From Fomes fomentarius (taxonomy: Eukaryota; Basidiomycota; Agaricomycetes; Polyporales; Polyporaceae), in the NCBI GenBank assembly GCA_022606135.1, contig JABYQN010000011.1, positions 1,612,001-1,676,000 of the forward strand: a stretch of 64,000 nucleotides of DNA, written 5' to 3'. The translations under genes and the position numbers were made by a program. This document shows positions 23,801 to 35,579 of the stretch, piece after piece. A model generated the notes under the pieces. That model was not told where the DNA came from and made no database searches. It saw only the letters and a list, made by a program, of their open reading frames with translations. Each line of letters starts with the position of its first letter. Positions within the stretch are counted from its first letter, which is position 1.

Positions 23801-24189
23801 CGATTTCTCTGAAGGTGAGTTGCCCATTTCTGGGTCGGAAACGAGCTCGGCGGGGATACAGGGTCGGCATGAGGCGAGGCGGAGAGATAGTCGGTGATGG
23901 AGGTAGGACGCAGGCGTCGGGGGAGGTTCTGGCGGCGACGATTCGGAAACATCGATTTGAGTCGGAGTGTGGTCGTCCCCTCCTCACCGACTGCTCCGCC
24001 TCTTCTGTCTATTGACCATGTCTGATCTACCATCTCTGTCCTTGGTGGCCTTCCCGACGTGCTCGACGTGCCCGACGATGGCTAACCACCCCTGTGCTCG
24101 CCAGGTCACCCAGCGGCCACACCACGGCGCCCGTCGCTCGACGGTCTCTGTTCGCTATAACTGTTCCCGAATCAAACCAAACCAAGAAT
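20824..24189. other. Long gene-poor stretch upstream of the proline-rich regulator
   Basis: Over 3 kb with one doubtful minus-strand gene (21426-22044) and otherwise overlapping ORFs in several frames without family signatures. The last 500 bp probably include the promoter and leader of the gene at 24190. Confidence 0.4.
21426..22044 (-). CDS. Possible hypothetical protein gene
   Basis: Two minus-strand open frames overlap. The downstream one (21689-21426) starts MSIRHPNARNELDKYIRAHE and continues through a beta-rich-looking stretch (TVYVTLGTPLVSLAVQG) to a stop. The start loosely recalls the first helix of small double-stranded-RNA-binding domains, but the diagnostic second half is not visible, so I give no function. 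The upstream frame carries MPALESYVPPVVYQDFRESD. They may be exons of one gene or chance. Confidence 0.25.
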
Positions 24190-25785
24190 ATGTCGACTGA
24201 ACAGTCTAAATCATCCTCATCTGCGTCCTCGAGCCCACAACAACAGGAGGCCCCGCAACCACCCCCTCCCGCCGTCGCACACTACCCGCCAGTACCTTAC
24301 AATGGTCACTACCCGCCGCCACCAGGGGCGTATCCACCACCCCCATTCTACGCGTACCCTGCGCCAGATCCGTCCCACCATGATCCCAATGCGCCCAACG
24401 GTGGACCGCAGCCTGTTGCTCCTTTCTTCATGGCTGTTCAACCGCCGCCAGGGATGTTCTATTTGGTCCCTCCGTCCGCTCCAGGTCCGTCATGCATAGA
24501 TCCATCTCATCATACAGGGTGCTCATGCAGTTGCCGTTGGATTCAGGGTACCCCTATCCAGCAGGCATACCTCCCCCTCAGCCTCCACCGAAGCAGAAGA
24601 GGAAGCAAGTCAAGATGGCGGTGAGTCAGCTTAATTCGTCATGCATACCCACTTCAGCGCACTGTGCGTACGATGCCTGCCCGGCGTTTCTCGCGTTGCG
24701 TCATTTGCATGCAAAGACCGGCCGGTGTGATCCACCCCTGGCCTTGAACGAAGCGTGTTCTTCGCGTGCCGTGTGAGGTCGTCATGTCTTCGCGTTCTCT
24801 ATCTGCGCTATGCCGTCACATGGTGGACAGGATGCGCGCATACAGACAGGAGATTCGCTCGTTATCCGGGGGCAATTGCAGTCATATCTTCCTTTCGCGG
24901 TGCCCTTCGTGTACTAAAGAAAGGTCACAGTGCACCAATTGCGCGAGTGCGTGCAAGCGCTGCGACGAAGCGCGTCCATGCGAACGTTGCGTCAAGTACG
25001 GACTCGCAGAGACGTGCGTTGACGGCGTGCGCAAAGAGCGTAAGAAAGGTATCAAGCGCGGTCCCTACAAACGTAAAAACAGAGCTGGCAGTGGAGATGG
25101 TTCAGCCGGTGCGTTCTCACATTGCGTCGTTCGTAAGTTATGCCCTAGTACTGATAGACTCTGCTGAGTAGGTGAAGGAAGTGGCGAAGCACCAGCACCA
25201 GTTCCGCCGCCGCCGCCTGGTTATCCTATGTCTCCTGAGGGCTATCCGCCGTTTCCGTATGTCTACCCGCCGATGGGGTACCTCCCTGCCCCACCGGACG
25301 GTCAACCGCACCCCGAGGGAGCACCTCCCGCGGCACCCCCTCATCCATTCTATTCAACCTACCCTGTCTACCCACATCCATATCCTGGATACGCCGGCGC
25401 GCCGCCGATGCCCTACCCACCCATGCTTCCAGTGCCTGTCGCCGCTTCTCCAAACGGTGCTGCCAAAGCTGACGCGCCGGCGTCGGCTTCTGCGACGACT
25501 AATGGTGCGACGTCCGCGGACACCACCAAGGGCAAGAAGCGCTCTCGGGGCAAGAGCGGCGCTGATGAGGGCGCAAGAAATGCCAAGAAGAACAAGGAGG
25601 CTCAGCAGGATCCCCAGCAGCCGAACGGCGAGAGTGCTGCTGCAGCTACCGGGGCGCCGTTGGAGAAGGACCAGCAGCCCCAGTCTCAGCCGCCGCCTCA
25701 GCCATTCGTGCCCGTTGAGACGAACCCACCTGTCACCGCCTTCAGTGGAGGGCCGGAGCCCCGTCCTCTTATGGCCGCCATGTGA
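24190..25785 (+). CDS. Proline-rich Zn(II)2Cys6-type transcription regulator
   Basis: Predicted nuclear DNA-binding regulator of 386 residues. Exons 24190-24484, 24547-24620, 24931-25108 and 25172-25785, all in phase. The N-terminus is Ser/Gln/Pro-rich (YPPPPGAYPPPPFYAYP). A basic run KQKRKQVKMA ends exon 2. Exon 3 opens with the cluster CTNCASACKRCDEARPC then ERCVKYGLAETC (Cys spacing 2-6-5-2-8) followed by a strongly basic tail RKERKKGIKRGPYKRK. The C-terminal half is Pro/Tyr-rich, then has Lys/Arg-rich GKKRSRGK and a Gln/Pro end. Such fungal proteins with a cluster followed by KKGIKRGPYKRK are known as putative activators. It is the best conserved of the four cluster genes here. Intron 2 is unusually long (310 bp). 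The start is the only ATG in frame. Confidence 0.85.
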
Positions 25786-27254
25786 CCTTGGGCGACTTCT
25801 CCGCGCGACTCTGTCGACCTGGTCTGACAACACGTCGTGCGTCCGGTCTCAGATGGATCGCCCGCTCTCCTCGTGCTCTGATATGGTTTACTTCGTTCTC
25901 GAGATGTACTGCAATGAGCTTCCCGTTGTACGTCCGTGCTCTCTCCCGGTTTGGTCCATCAGCTATTCTTGCTCCGTCTCGTTCGCGTTCTTTGTCTCCA
26001 ACCCCACTTGCGCCTGCGCACGGCGCTGAACCCGTCTTCACGCTCTTTGGGCATGTACAGTGTCATTGTCTGCCCGCCTCGCTGATGTCCCCTCCTCGGG
26101 GCCACGGTTCTTTTAGAGGTGCGGAGTCCGGGCGCTGTTCCTGGCCAAACAGCTGCAGAATGGTTTTGTATGTGCGTGGGCTATTGTACCATCACTCCCG
26201 ATAGACTTGGGCTACCGCCCTGTTCAGGCTCCCCCTCCCTCTCGTGTCTACTATTTCCCCGCTGACTGCACCTCCTATGCCTACCTACTTTTTTGACTTG
26301 ATTTGTTGGGATTCGTGGTGTTTCTTTGATCGTCCTGTTTGTTGTACGAGTGCATGCGTTGGTGCCGACTCCCCTATGTATGCGACGCGAAGCTCATAGC
26401 CAGAGTTGGGAGAGACATGTACAGTTGACTTCCTCTATAGTGTGTTATATATTTCGCAGATGTTCTGCGTAAACAACTAGACTCGTACTAGACTAGTACT
26501 TCCGATTGAGTTGTGCTGATTCAGCCTGCAGTGCGTCGACTCGCGCGATTGTGTCGTGGTCCACTACAGCCCTGAAGCCCCCTGAAAAGCCCACATCGGG
26601 TAAGTACCATCCTTACCATCTACGAGCCCTTTACGCATATTGCTGTCGGTACGCGACGCTGCGCATATGTCCCTTCCGCGGGGGTATGGATGGCTAGTAC
26701 TGATGATAGTATACGTGTCTGACAGAGATCCTTGCTACGCTGACAACCAATCATGGGGCACCTCATCACCAGCGAGTATTGGAAGAGACCCCTGCTGCAC
26801 TATATATGCTAAGTAATCTCCCCCGAGCTGGCCTCTTCAACACCGCATGGGTCGGGATTGCCGGGTGTTTCGTACGTTTGTGTGGTCGGAATGCTTGCTT
26901 GTAGCGCTATACCTTGTACTTCTCTATGGACACCCATGTGATCGTTTATGTAAATGCTTCTCCGATGAGGCGGCCTGCGTGACGGTGTGGATCAGTAGAT
27001 CTTGCTTTGGGCGCTTGTTAGAGACGCCGGCATGTGGAGGAGGTTATTGATATATGGTGACGTCATGCATATCAGTCAGTCTTCGGCATAACTGTTCACA
27101 CTCTGGACTTCTAACCAGACATCTCATCTTAGAACACTAGTTCACACGTTCGAACTTTGACAACTTGAAGCTTCACACTTCACTGCGGAGAATACTATGG
27201 TTGTATCTCTCGACGTACTACAGATGATACAGAGTACGTATTCTTCAAGGGCAT
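25786..27254. other. Intergenic, no gene seen
   Basis: It begins with the 3' UTR of the regulator (pyrimidine-rich). No convincing ORF, tRNA or repeat was found up to the end of the aldos-2-ulose dehydratase relic. Confidence 0.45.
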
Positions 27255-30200
27255 TTACTCCTGTTTGACAAACTCCCACTGCTGGGCCGTGGCCTTGGAC
27301 GACTTCTCCACGACGACATGGCGTATCCCATCGTCAGAGTCCTTGACGCCGAGCACCAGATCAGTGCCAATCAGACGTATCCTGTAGGAGACGCGTAAGA
27401 TGCATTTCACGAGTCCCAAGTTGTCAAGCGATCACTCACTCGTAGAGATCTTTATTGATTTGCGTGAGTACTCACGCAGAAGTGAGCTCGAGCCGCGCAG
27501 GCGTGCGACTGCCGACTACTTTCTGGCCGCTCTTAGGGGGCCAGAAAACGGTGGCGGACGAGCGGGTGCTATCGTTCGTGAGGGTACGGAAGGATGTCCC
27601 AGGTAGCTTGGACACAGTCCACTAGTAATCAACAAAGTCAGCATCCTAAGTCGCAGCGGCAGAGCACCAGACGGACCTTCTGTGCCTCGTCTGTCACTGC
27701 AAGAGGCGTGTTGTCGGACGAGCTTCCGCCCGAGACCGAGAGCGCGAGCTGAGACCCCGCATGCGTAATGCTATAAAAACCAGGCGGGGGCGTGTGGGAC
27801 TCGTCGACCACTTCGGCGCGTGCGACGAACGGCGGAAATTCGAATGCGAGCCACACGTCGAAGCGCTGCTGACCTGGAACTCCACCTCCCGCGAGCCAAG
27901 CTGCGTGTAACGAATGTACATGAGCATTAGCAACAGTGGTATAATAAACTATAGAACACACCATGCCACGGGTAGTCGACGGTATCGTTCTTACGCAGGA
28001 TCGGGAGCCCGTCCTTGTCCGTGCGCCAGAGGGGGCCGTGTTCAGACATATCGGGCACGACGATACTCTCGTACTTGTCCTTGTCAGTCTGCGCCGGGTC
28101 AAACTCGTCGTCGGGGACGGTCGCCCAGCTCATTCCGCCCTGTCCGGTCCCGTTGACGATGCAAGCGTGGATCTCGCAGAAATTCTGGTCGACGTGGTTG
28201 TGGAAGCCTGCGCTGACGCCGACGCCGGCGGTCCAGGCTTGAATATGGCAGACCTTCTCGTCTGAGTCGTCGTTGTAGCGGACATGGAATCCGACGAGGT
28301 TGTAAAACTCTAGTCCCTGATCGCAGTACACGAAGGATTGAGTAACAGCAAATGGGATGACAGCGGGTACAAATGATGGTGGTAGAACTCGTACCTTGAA
28401 CCCGCCGTTCGCCCATGGACGCTCCTCTACTTTGATCCATGGGAACTCCAGGTGGCGCAAGGCTTCGGGGAATTGGGAGGGGAATATGTTGTGAGCGACC
28501 AGTTGTTCCATGTCCGTGTACGGTGCATGTCCGGATGTGCTCGACTGGCGCAGAAGAACGAAGACCGCACCCTCCCCATGGGTGTGGATGTAGCCGTCTT
28601 CAGCTTATACGACAGTGGAGACCTGGGTAAATGGAGCTGTCGCTATGGTACGTTCTTGCCTGTGTCCCTCGCTATCCGTCCAAATTACTGAGTACGCGTC
28701 TTAGTATAAGAGCAAGACCGGGGATGCAGAGAATATGATAGTACCTCGACCTGCAATCACCTTGAGGCCTTCTCCATTATCTATAGCGTACTTCGCGTGT
28801 GGTGGTACTACGACTAGAGCGAGACGACGACTGGCGACGTCCAGGAATTCGACTGTCGGCGAGGCGGGCATCCGCGGGTCGTGGTACTCGGAATAGGACT
28901 TCCGCTCCTAGTTTCTCTGCAGTGATCGTCGACGCGACGTACGCGTTCACCGACGGATTCGGGGACTCAAAGTATCCAGGCACCGAATATGAGATCGTTG
29001 CAAAGTCTTATGGTGAGTGAGTTCAACCAGGTGGTGGATCGAGGATGTGAATGACGTACGAGCTTCCCGCGGCACATGAGATCGGCGACTGCAATGCGTC
29101 CAGCCGAGTTGTCGCTTAATTTGAACCTGTTGAACTTGCCGCTGACGAGATCCACAGCTGCAGTGACAGTCTCAGCCACATAACCCATTATGAGTGAATG
29201 TGAGTGTACTTGCGTGTAGCACCAGACCCCCGTACGCTCCCAAGAGGGCGGGTCCGAGCCCATCATCGCGACGAGAGTCTCTTCAACGCCATCACCATCG
29301 ATGTCTGCACAGACGATATGATGGATGGATCCGACGTGCCCCTCGTAGAGGGATCCGAAGTCGTCGAGGACATGACGCGTCCACTTCACGTCTTTGAGCT
29401 GATTTTTGGGAGCGTCTTGCTCCTTGATGTAGACAGCAACATGGTTGCCGTGGAATGCCTCACTTCTTGCGATGTATCCGGTAGAATCTCCGTCGACCTT
29501 TGCGATATCCACTGTGGTCGAAATGAACACGGGCGGTTGGGAGGGAGATGCGTGGCATTTTTTTCGTACCAGATTCAGAGCCCCAGTAAGGGTTGCCTGG
29601 CTGCTGGGGAAGACCTTCGCCTATGTTCTGATACTCCCATTTTGCCGCGTCGACGTCGTACCACAGAAGATTGACGCCCTCGCGTCCCGCCAGCAATACT
29701 TGGTCCAGTCCGCTGTTGGCACCAGGGATGATTGTTTGAGTTATTCTAGTCAGCGAGAAGGAGAATCAGGTATAGTATGCACGTACCAGTCACCTCGTGC
29801 ACTAGTCTGAAAGTGCTCGGATAAGGGATTGACTCCTCCCAGCCCTTGTCTCCGTCCTGTTCCGGAGAGGTAGGATCGTCCGGAGCAGTGTAAATGATGA
29901 CAGGTGGAGGGGTGGTCAGATCGGAGGACTTTACGACGATAGGCACCGCTATGATCTGGACCTTATCCTTGGTCGTGAAGTGTCCAGCTGCCGTAAGGGG
30001 GTGAGTGCATGTCAATAGTGTTTGACACCGGGTATTTGTCTCTTACATCGTAGACGGTGCATACCCGGACTCCGTCCGATATAACGTTGCTTCCAGTTAG
30101 CCGTGTTGGGGTCACCGGTGTTCTCGAACCAGCTGACCTATGAATACTCTCAGCTTCAGTGAACGACTATGCAATGGTATTGACACCAACCCGACCCCCT

Positions 30201-30688
30201 TCAGGCCAAATGCCGTCCATTAATGGCCCATACCGGTCCGATAGAATAACTAGGGAGAACATGTCAATGTCATCGAGCTCGAGAGGTGACCGAAGTACTA
30301 ACTGTCGGTGTACTTGTTTCCGGTGATGTCTGCGTAACTATGATTGTGCGCATCAGGGATATATTCATCGAGCAAAGGGAATAAATGACGGACCTGAAAG
30401 CGACAGGGAACTGGAGATCAGCGATCTGTGTCTTTGGCCAGTCCTTTCCGGAGCTTCTGCATCACATCAATCAGCACCGTAGCTCTCTGCGATATCAGAG
30501 GCGAAAGTGTACTCATTATCCTTGTAAGGATTGAGGAACATCTCAATCTGACTGGCTTGCTCAGATGTGCCGAGACCGGAACCGACGAGGTTTTGACCAC
30601 ATGTGTCGTCGACGCGGAATGGGAAAGCTTCAATCCAGTATCCATCCGGTCTGGAGCTCTCCACTTGATTCTTCACGAACGTTAGCAT
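27255..30688 (-). pseudogene. AUD: Aldos-2-ulose dehydratase (pyranosone dehydratase), broken
   Basis: The intact enzyme dehydrates and isomerises glucosone or 1,5-anhydrofructose to cortalcerone-type antibiotics in white-rot fungi. Similarity to the Phanerochaete enzyme runs the length of the gene. N-terminus: RPDGYWIEAFPFRVDD. Propeller-like repeats: YADITGNKYTD, RYIGRSPGMHR, VLLAGREGVNLLWYD, IVCADIDGDGVEETLVAMMG. Cupin-like part: VGFHVRYNDDSDEKVCHIQA, GFHNHVDQNFCEIHACI, VVPDMSEHGPLWRTDKDG, FDVWLAFEFPPF, then a C-terminal exon ending VVVEKSSKATAQQWEFVKQE. About fifteen introns are needed. Lesions: a one-base insertion near 28872, an in-frame TAA at 28607-28605 and a missing acceptor after LVHEVTG near 29745. 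A TATA-like box lies at 30753-30760. It is divergent from the pyranose oxidase relic. Confidence 0.8.
27461..27478. repeat. Perfect 18-bp palindrome
   Basis: TGCGTGAGTACTCACGCA equals its own reverse complement. It lies inside the non-coding stretch between the last two coding exons of the dehydratase relic, just upstream (in gene sense) of the final exon. Confidence 0.85.
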
Positions 30689-32292
30689 ATTAGCAAGGAA
30701 GGCAGGGTCAAAGGAGGGGAACGATGCAGGTCTGCGTATGATTGACTCTGCTTATATATGTCTTCCAGAGAGTGGGGGCACTTGGGAGAGCTAGCGAGTA
30801 GCAATCACACAATTGCGTTATCAAGAGAGGAAATATGACTACTACGTACAAGACGGTTTGGTTATTGCAAATGATCTGCCTGGAAGCGGCGGAGAGCCTG
30901 GAGTCAGTGGGGTAAGGTGGCTTCCGAGCGCGTCTACAGGGCGCACATGTTCTATTGCCTTCACGGTGCCACTGGTGGGTGTTCCAGGAATTGAAAAGAC
31001 AGCGTCTGTGTCACAAAAACTGAAAGGTGGGGTCAGAATCGACACGTGAATGGAGAGACTCGTCTCGAAGGTCATGCGCACGTTCAGTCTTCGATTGGGA
31101 AGATATGTACCCCTTCCCCGCCCGGGCCCCAGTCTGGATGTTGTGAATATCGACTCGGAGAAAGCCGGGCGCCATACTGTCCGAAGCGTAGTACTGACTT
31201 ACTATGTGACGTGACCCCGGTCGCATACTCCAGTCGCTCACGGCAGAGTCAGTTCACAAGAAGAGGGTAGTAAGAGACCCCCGGCACAACATATGTGGTG
31301 TAGTATCAGAGAAGGAAGGATTCGAGTCAGAGGCCCAAAACGGTCGGTTCGAAGTTTGAACGCGATTTGCCACGGTGGCGGTGCTCCGTCGAACGCTCAG
31401 CTACTCTCAGGGAAGCGCGAAGGAACTGTCCCCGTATTGACCGCATCCTGCCACTGCTGCCACTTCACGCCTATAAGACATGTCTCAGATGGCCTCATGT
31501 TACGAGATGAAAATCTTCAATGCGCTCTATGACACTCGCGCCCATGACTAGACCACGAATTGGACAGTCGCCTACTACTCGTGACTCGGCAGTCGCGGCG
31601 GGACGCTGAGATTCATTGACATGCCGCTTTGTGGCGCAAGACACCGGTAACTGTATTTGCTTCGATGCATGGAACCACCTACTGTGAATAGTGGGACCCT
31701 TGTCTTCACGAATCGACCTCCAAGCTAGCTGTCAGGTCCAAGTGCCAGTGGCTTACAACATCCACAAGACTCGTAACATCATCCACATAGATGCGCCTAC
31801 AGACAGCTCATACGACTACCCTTTGCATCGGATCGACTGAAAATGGTCACCTCTGTGAGTCTCTCCCACCTATGCTCCGCGGTATTCCCTTATTATGTGT
31901 CTTCTCTCTGGCACAGCAGCCGCTATTTCGCTTGCCTCATGGCCGCATGCTCATAATACCACGTAAAGAAGGCCAAGTAGCCGATCCATTTGTATAAAAC
32001 AGGCAGTGTCCAACTACAATTGGTGCGCCTATCTGGAAGGTTCACTAATCTCACCAGATTCGAAGTGCACCGTGCGTCAGCTTCAAGTTCTCTTTCCATT
32101 CGTGTCGAATGAACGCTGAGATCACATGCGACTAACCAAGGTCCATTGTGTCTGGTGAGGCTAGAGCACTATACCCAAGTCGACACGTCGGCGACAGATA
32201 AGAAGGGCAGGATGGAGGCCAACCGACAGGTCCACTCCCCCTTAAGGCTCTGTTCATCCCAGCATCGTACCTAGTAGATTGTCCAACACACC
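30689..32292. promoter_or_regulatory. Divergent promoter region between dehydratase and oxidase relics
   Basis: About 1.6 kb separate the two divergent starts. A TATA-like element (minus-strand catatataagcag) lies about 65 bp upstream of the dehydratase ATG. An 80-codon minus-strand ORF at 31081-30842 (SIPGTPTSGTVKAIEHVRPV) could be an upstream exon, but the TATA box would then fall in its intron, so I treat it as non-coding. Shared regulation of the two genes is plausible but unproven. Confidence 0.4.
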
Positions 32293-35168
32293 ATGACGAC
32301 CCCGTCCAACTCCCACACCATCAAACACATCCATGAGACCAATGGTATCCGCCTCAACTCAAACATCCGGGCAAACAACAATTCCGCCCTCAAGGATTTC
32401 CAGACTGATGTAGGTTTCATCTCTCGGTGTGGCACGAATTATTTCGATACTGATATTCACGAACAGGTTTTCATCGCCGGTAGCGGACCCATTGCCGCGA
32501 CATAAGCCAAGCAAATCGTTGAGGCCGGCTATAATGTTGGTATCATCTCTATCGCTCAAAATGCACCGAGAGGTTTATAGGCTGATCTTTGTAGGTGATT
32601 ATGTGCGAGCTAGGCGCATCGTGAGTGTCAAGTGCATAGTACCGGGACGCTCGCATTGACCCGTGAACGTATTCAGTGATAGCTTTCGAGCCGTCATATC
32701 TTCGGATGGAGCCTCGTATGTGTGTCTACTCATCTCACTTCGTACCAGTCTGACGTTTGGTAGGGAGTCTTTCATCCCGGGAGCGCACAAGAAGAACGAG
32801 ATTGAGTATCAAAAGGTGTGGATATCTTGATCCGTATTGATGAAGTTTGCGGTCTCTGATAACCTGAGTTGCACAGGATAATGATCGTTTCGTCAAGTGC
32901 GTTGCTCGTGGACCTCTGATTAATACTTTCCACACTGACACCTAATGTACTGTCAATGAGTGTCATTAAGGTACGTAATTGAGTGGCGATTTCTAATCTT
33001 TCTCTAACACCGATGTTACGAAAGGGCGCTCTGAGTCCCGTCTCAATTCCTGTTCAGAACCAGACTGCAGATACTGTGGACCCCTCCGCGTGGAACGCTG
33101 AGTACGACTCACAAGACTCCAACGCTTCTTCGCGCTCACCTCACGTACTTCAGCCTCACTAAGCCACCGGTCACAAACGGGAAGAACCCGAAGCAGCAGG
33201 TCGCTGGAAACCTGTCTGCCCAAGCCGTCACACGTGGTGTCGGTGGTATGACGGTACGGCACTTCGTTTGATCCGCTCCCGCTGCATCTGACTACAAACG
33301 CTCTTTCTCTCACAGACTCACTGGACTTGCGCCACGCCTCGTTTCCATGCCGAGATCGAGCTGCCCCAGCTTGTGGAGGACAGACGCGAACCTCGCGGAG
33401 TGGGACCGTCTCTACACCGCCGGCGAGGCTCTCATCGGTACTACCGAGGCGGCGTTCGACGAGTCCATCCGACACACGCTCGTCCTCCGTACTCTTCAGG
33501 AAGCGTACGAGTCCTCCGGACGTATCTTGAAGCCCCTGCCGCTGGCGTGCCACCGGATGCCCAACCCGGACTACGTAAATTGGCACGCGACGGACACGAT
33601 CCTGGAGCAGATCTACCTTGACGAGGAGAAGCGTGCGCGGTTCCGGCTGTTCACGAACCACCGCGTCACGAGGCTCGCGGTTGCGGACGAGAACGCGGCA
33701 GAGTACACCATAGGTGCCGCCGAGGTGAAGGATTTACTGAGGGACGTCAACGATCCAGATGGTGCTTAGTCGTACATAAGTGCCAAAGTCTTCATTGTGG
33801 CTGCAGGCGCGGTTGCTACTCCGCAGGTGCGTCCTCGTTCTGACTTCTTTAACGGTCTTGTAGAGCAGTGATATCGATATCTGACCACGTTCGTAGATTC
33901 TTTTCAACTCTGGGTTCCAGAAGCGTGATGACAACGGGGATGTTCTCCCGGACTCGATAATTCCCAACTTGGTTCGTTGTTTTGTCCTTGGCACCTTCAA
34001 TTCAGCCTCATGCTGCATATACAGGGACGCTACATTACGGAGCAGCCGTGAGCTACATCTGCGCTCAATATGGTACTTGACTCCATAGACTCAAAATCAT
34101 CGATAGGATGTCGTTCTGCCAGGTCATCCTCAAGCAAAGCCTCGTCAAGCAGATTCCCAACAACCCGTACAATCTCAAGTGGTGGGACGAGAAGGTACAC
34201 CGACGCTCTTGTGTTACTAACAACAGTCACTTAACGGGATGCCTACTATAGGTCAAGTACCAGCAGACTCACCACCCCGAGGATCCTCTGCAGTGTAAGA
34301 GAACTCTCTCATCGATCCATCAGACGCATAGCTCACCCACCTATATTCATCAGTGCCCTTCCGCGACCCAGAGCCGCAGGTGACATCGCCTCTGTCGAAG
34401 GAGCACCCGTGGCACACTCAGGTACGCCATCAGTTGTTGACCTCCACGCATCCGCTACTGATCCCACTTACGCACCAGATACACCGCGACGCATTCTCCT
34501 ATGGCGCTGTCGCAGCGACAATCGACACGCGCACGATCGTCGACCTGCGCTTCTTCGGGTATGCGGAGCCGCGCGCGGAGAATGAGATCCGGTTCGAGAC
34601 CGAGTACGAGGACGGTTACGGAATGCCCCAGCCCACTTTCAACTTCTTCCTCAAGGACGATAGGGAGCGCTCGGGCAGGATGATGCGCGAGTAAGCACTG
34701 TCCGTCCAGTTCATATTGCTGGTGTTGATATAGGCATGTGCAGCATGTGCGAGGTCGCGACCACCCTCGGAGGATTCCTCCCTGGCTCGGAGCCGCAGTT
34801 CATGGCCCCTGGTCTGGCGCTCCATCTCGGTTCGTTTTCTCCTCCTGTAAGAGGTTACATTGCTGACGACTCGTGGGATGTCCCGGCACTCTGTAGCGGG
34901 CACGGTGCGCGCAGGGTACGTCTCCCTCCCTCGAACGTTGACACCGAAACAGTGAGCATCTACTAACGCGCTGGCGTCTCATAGTCTCGATCCCAAGACG
35001 CATGTCGCGGACACAAACTCGAAGGTGTACAATTTCACCAACTTGTACGTAGGCGGGAATGGCGTTATTCCGACCGGCTTTGGCGCGAACCCCACGCTCA
35101 CGTCCATGGGCTACGCCATCCGTGCGGCCGAGTCAATCATCAAACAGCTCGAAGACGGCAAGCTCTAG
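32293..35168 (+). pseudogene. p2ox: Pyranose 2-oxidase, broken
   Basis: The intact flavoenzyme (GMC superfamily) oxidises glucose at C2 to glucosone and yields hydrogen peroxide for lignin attack. Visible parts in order: VFIAGSGPI (FAD-binding), GYNVIMCELGAS, FIPGAHKKNEIEYQK, FVNVIKGALSPVSIPV, QAVTRGVGGMT and THWTCATP (the His that binds FAD covalently), [85 protein letters not shown] and [10 protein letters not shown]. The catalytic His (LHL) and Asn (ANPTLT) are 43 residues apart, as in the Phanerochaete enzyme. Lesions: in-frame TAA at 32503 and TAG at 33767, a one-base frameshift near 33382, and a probable one-base slip at the exon starting near 34735. Roughly seventeen introns are inferred. 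Confidence 0.85.
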
Positions 35169-35579
35169 GCGAACGCCACTGCCGATGTCGATGTGTCTTG
35201 TTCATCAAGTTTCAAAGTCGCAGTGGACTAGTAGTGGGGAATGTGCGGGTTGGGCTCGACGTTGATTTTGACGCATGTACGAATAGTTGATGGCATATGA
35301 ATGGATACAGTTGTGCCATCGTAGTATGCAGGTCATTGGACATGAACCCTAACGGACAAAGGATTCATTGTTGAATTCAATGATCAGACTCGGGCTCATT
35401 GGGGATAGGCGTATCCTCAGTTCCCGGCCGCAACACCATGCCCTTTTGAGAAGCAGGGGTCAGACGATAGATATAGTACGTTCATGGGACAATGAACACA
35501 TCGCTTTTCTGGGCCTTGGAAGCTCCCCTAAACGTAGGGAATCGGTGTGTCCTCAGTTCCTTTGTGAGCCTCCCAGCTC
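35169..35579. other. Short convergent spacer
   Basis: Lies between the 3' ends of the oxidase relic and the oxygenase gene. It contains a diverged direct repeat (cctcagttcc at 35414 and 35560) and nothing else I can name. Confidence 0.4.

Noticed and set aside
23382..23897. A 171-codon ORF upstream of the regulator
   Set aside because: No domain, no splice consistency, and GC-rich DNA on which both strands stay open.
25172..26029. A 285-codon Arg/Ser-rich ORF
   Set aside because: Frame shadow of the proline-rich last exon of the regulator; its composition is an artefact of the Pro codons.
28601..28650. A 48-bp intron that would remove the dehydratase TAA
   Set aside because: Splicing is formally possible, but the unspliced sequence aligns without gaps to the Phanerochaete enzyme on both sides of the stop, so a true nonsense codon is more likely.
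32943..32945. An apparent second nonsense codon in the pyranose oxidase (after TFHTDT)
   Set aside because: A 64-bp intron starting gtgcgt and ending tgag removes it and restores FVNVIKGALSPVS, so it is intronic.
33100..33160. An apparent frameshift in the oxidase near SQDSNASSRS
   Set aside because: A 52-bp intron from gtacgactc to cttcag rejoins the frame to LTKPPVTNGKNPK, matching the family.
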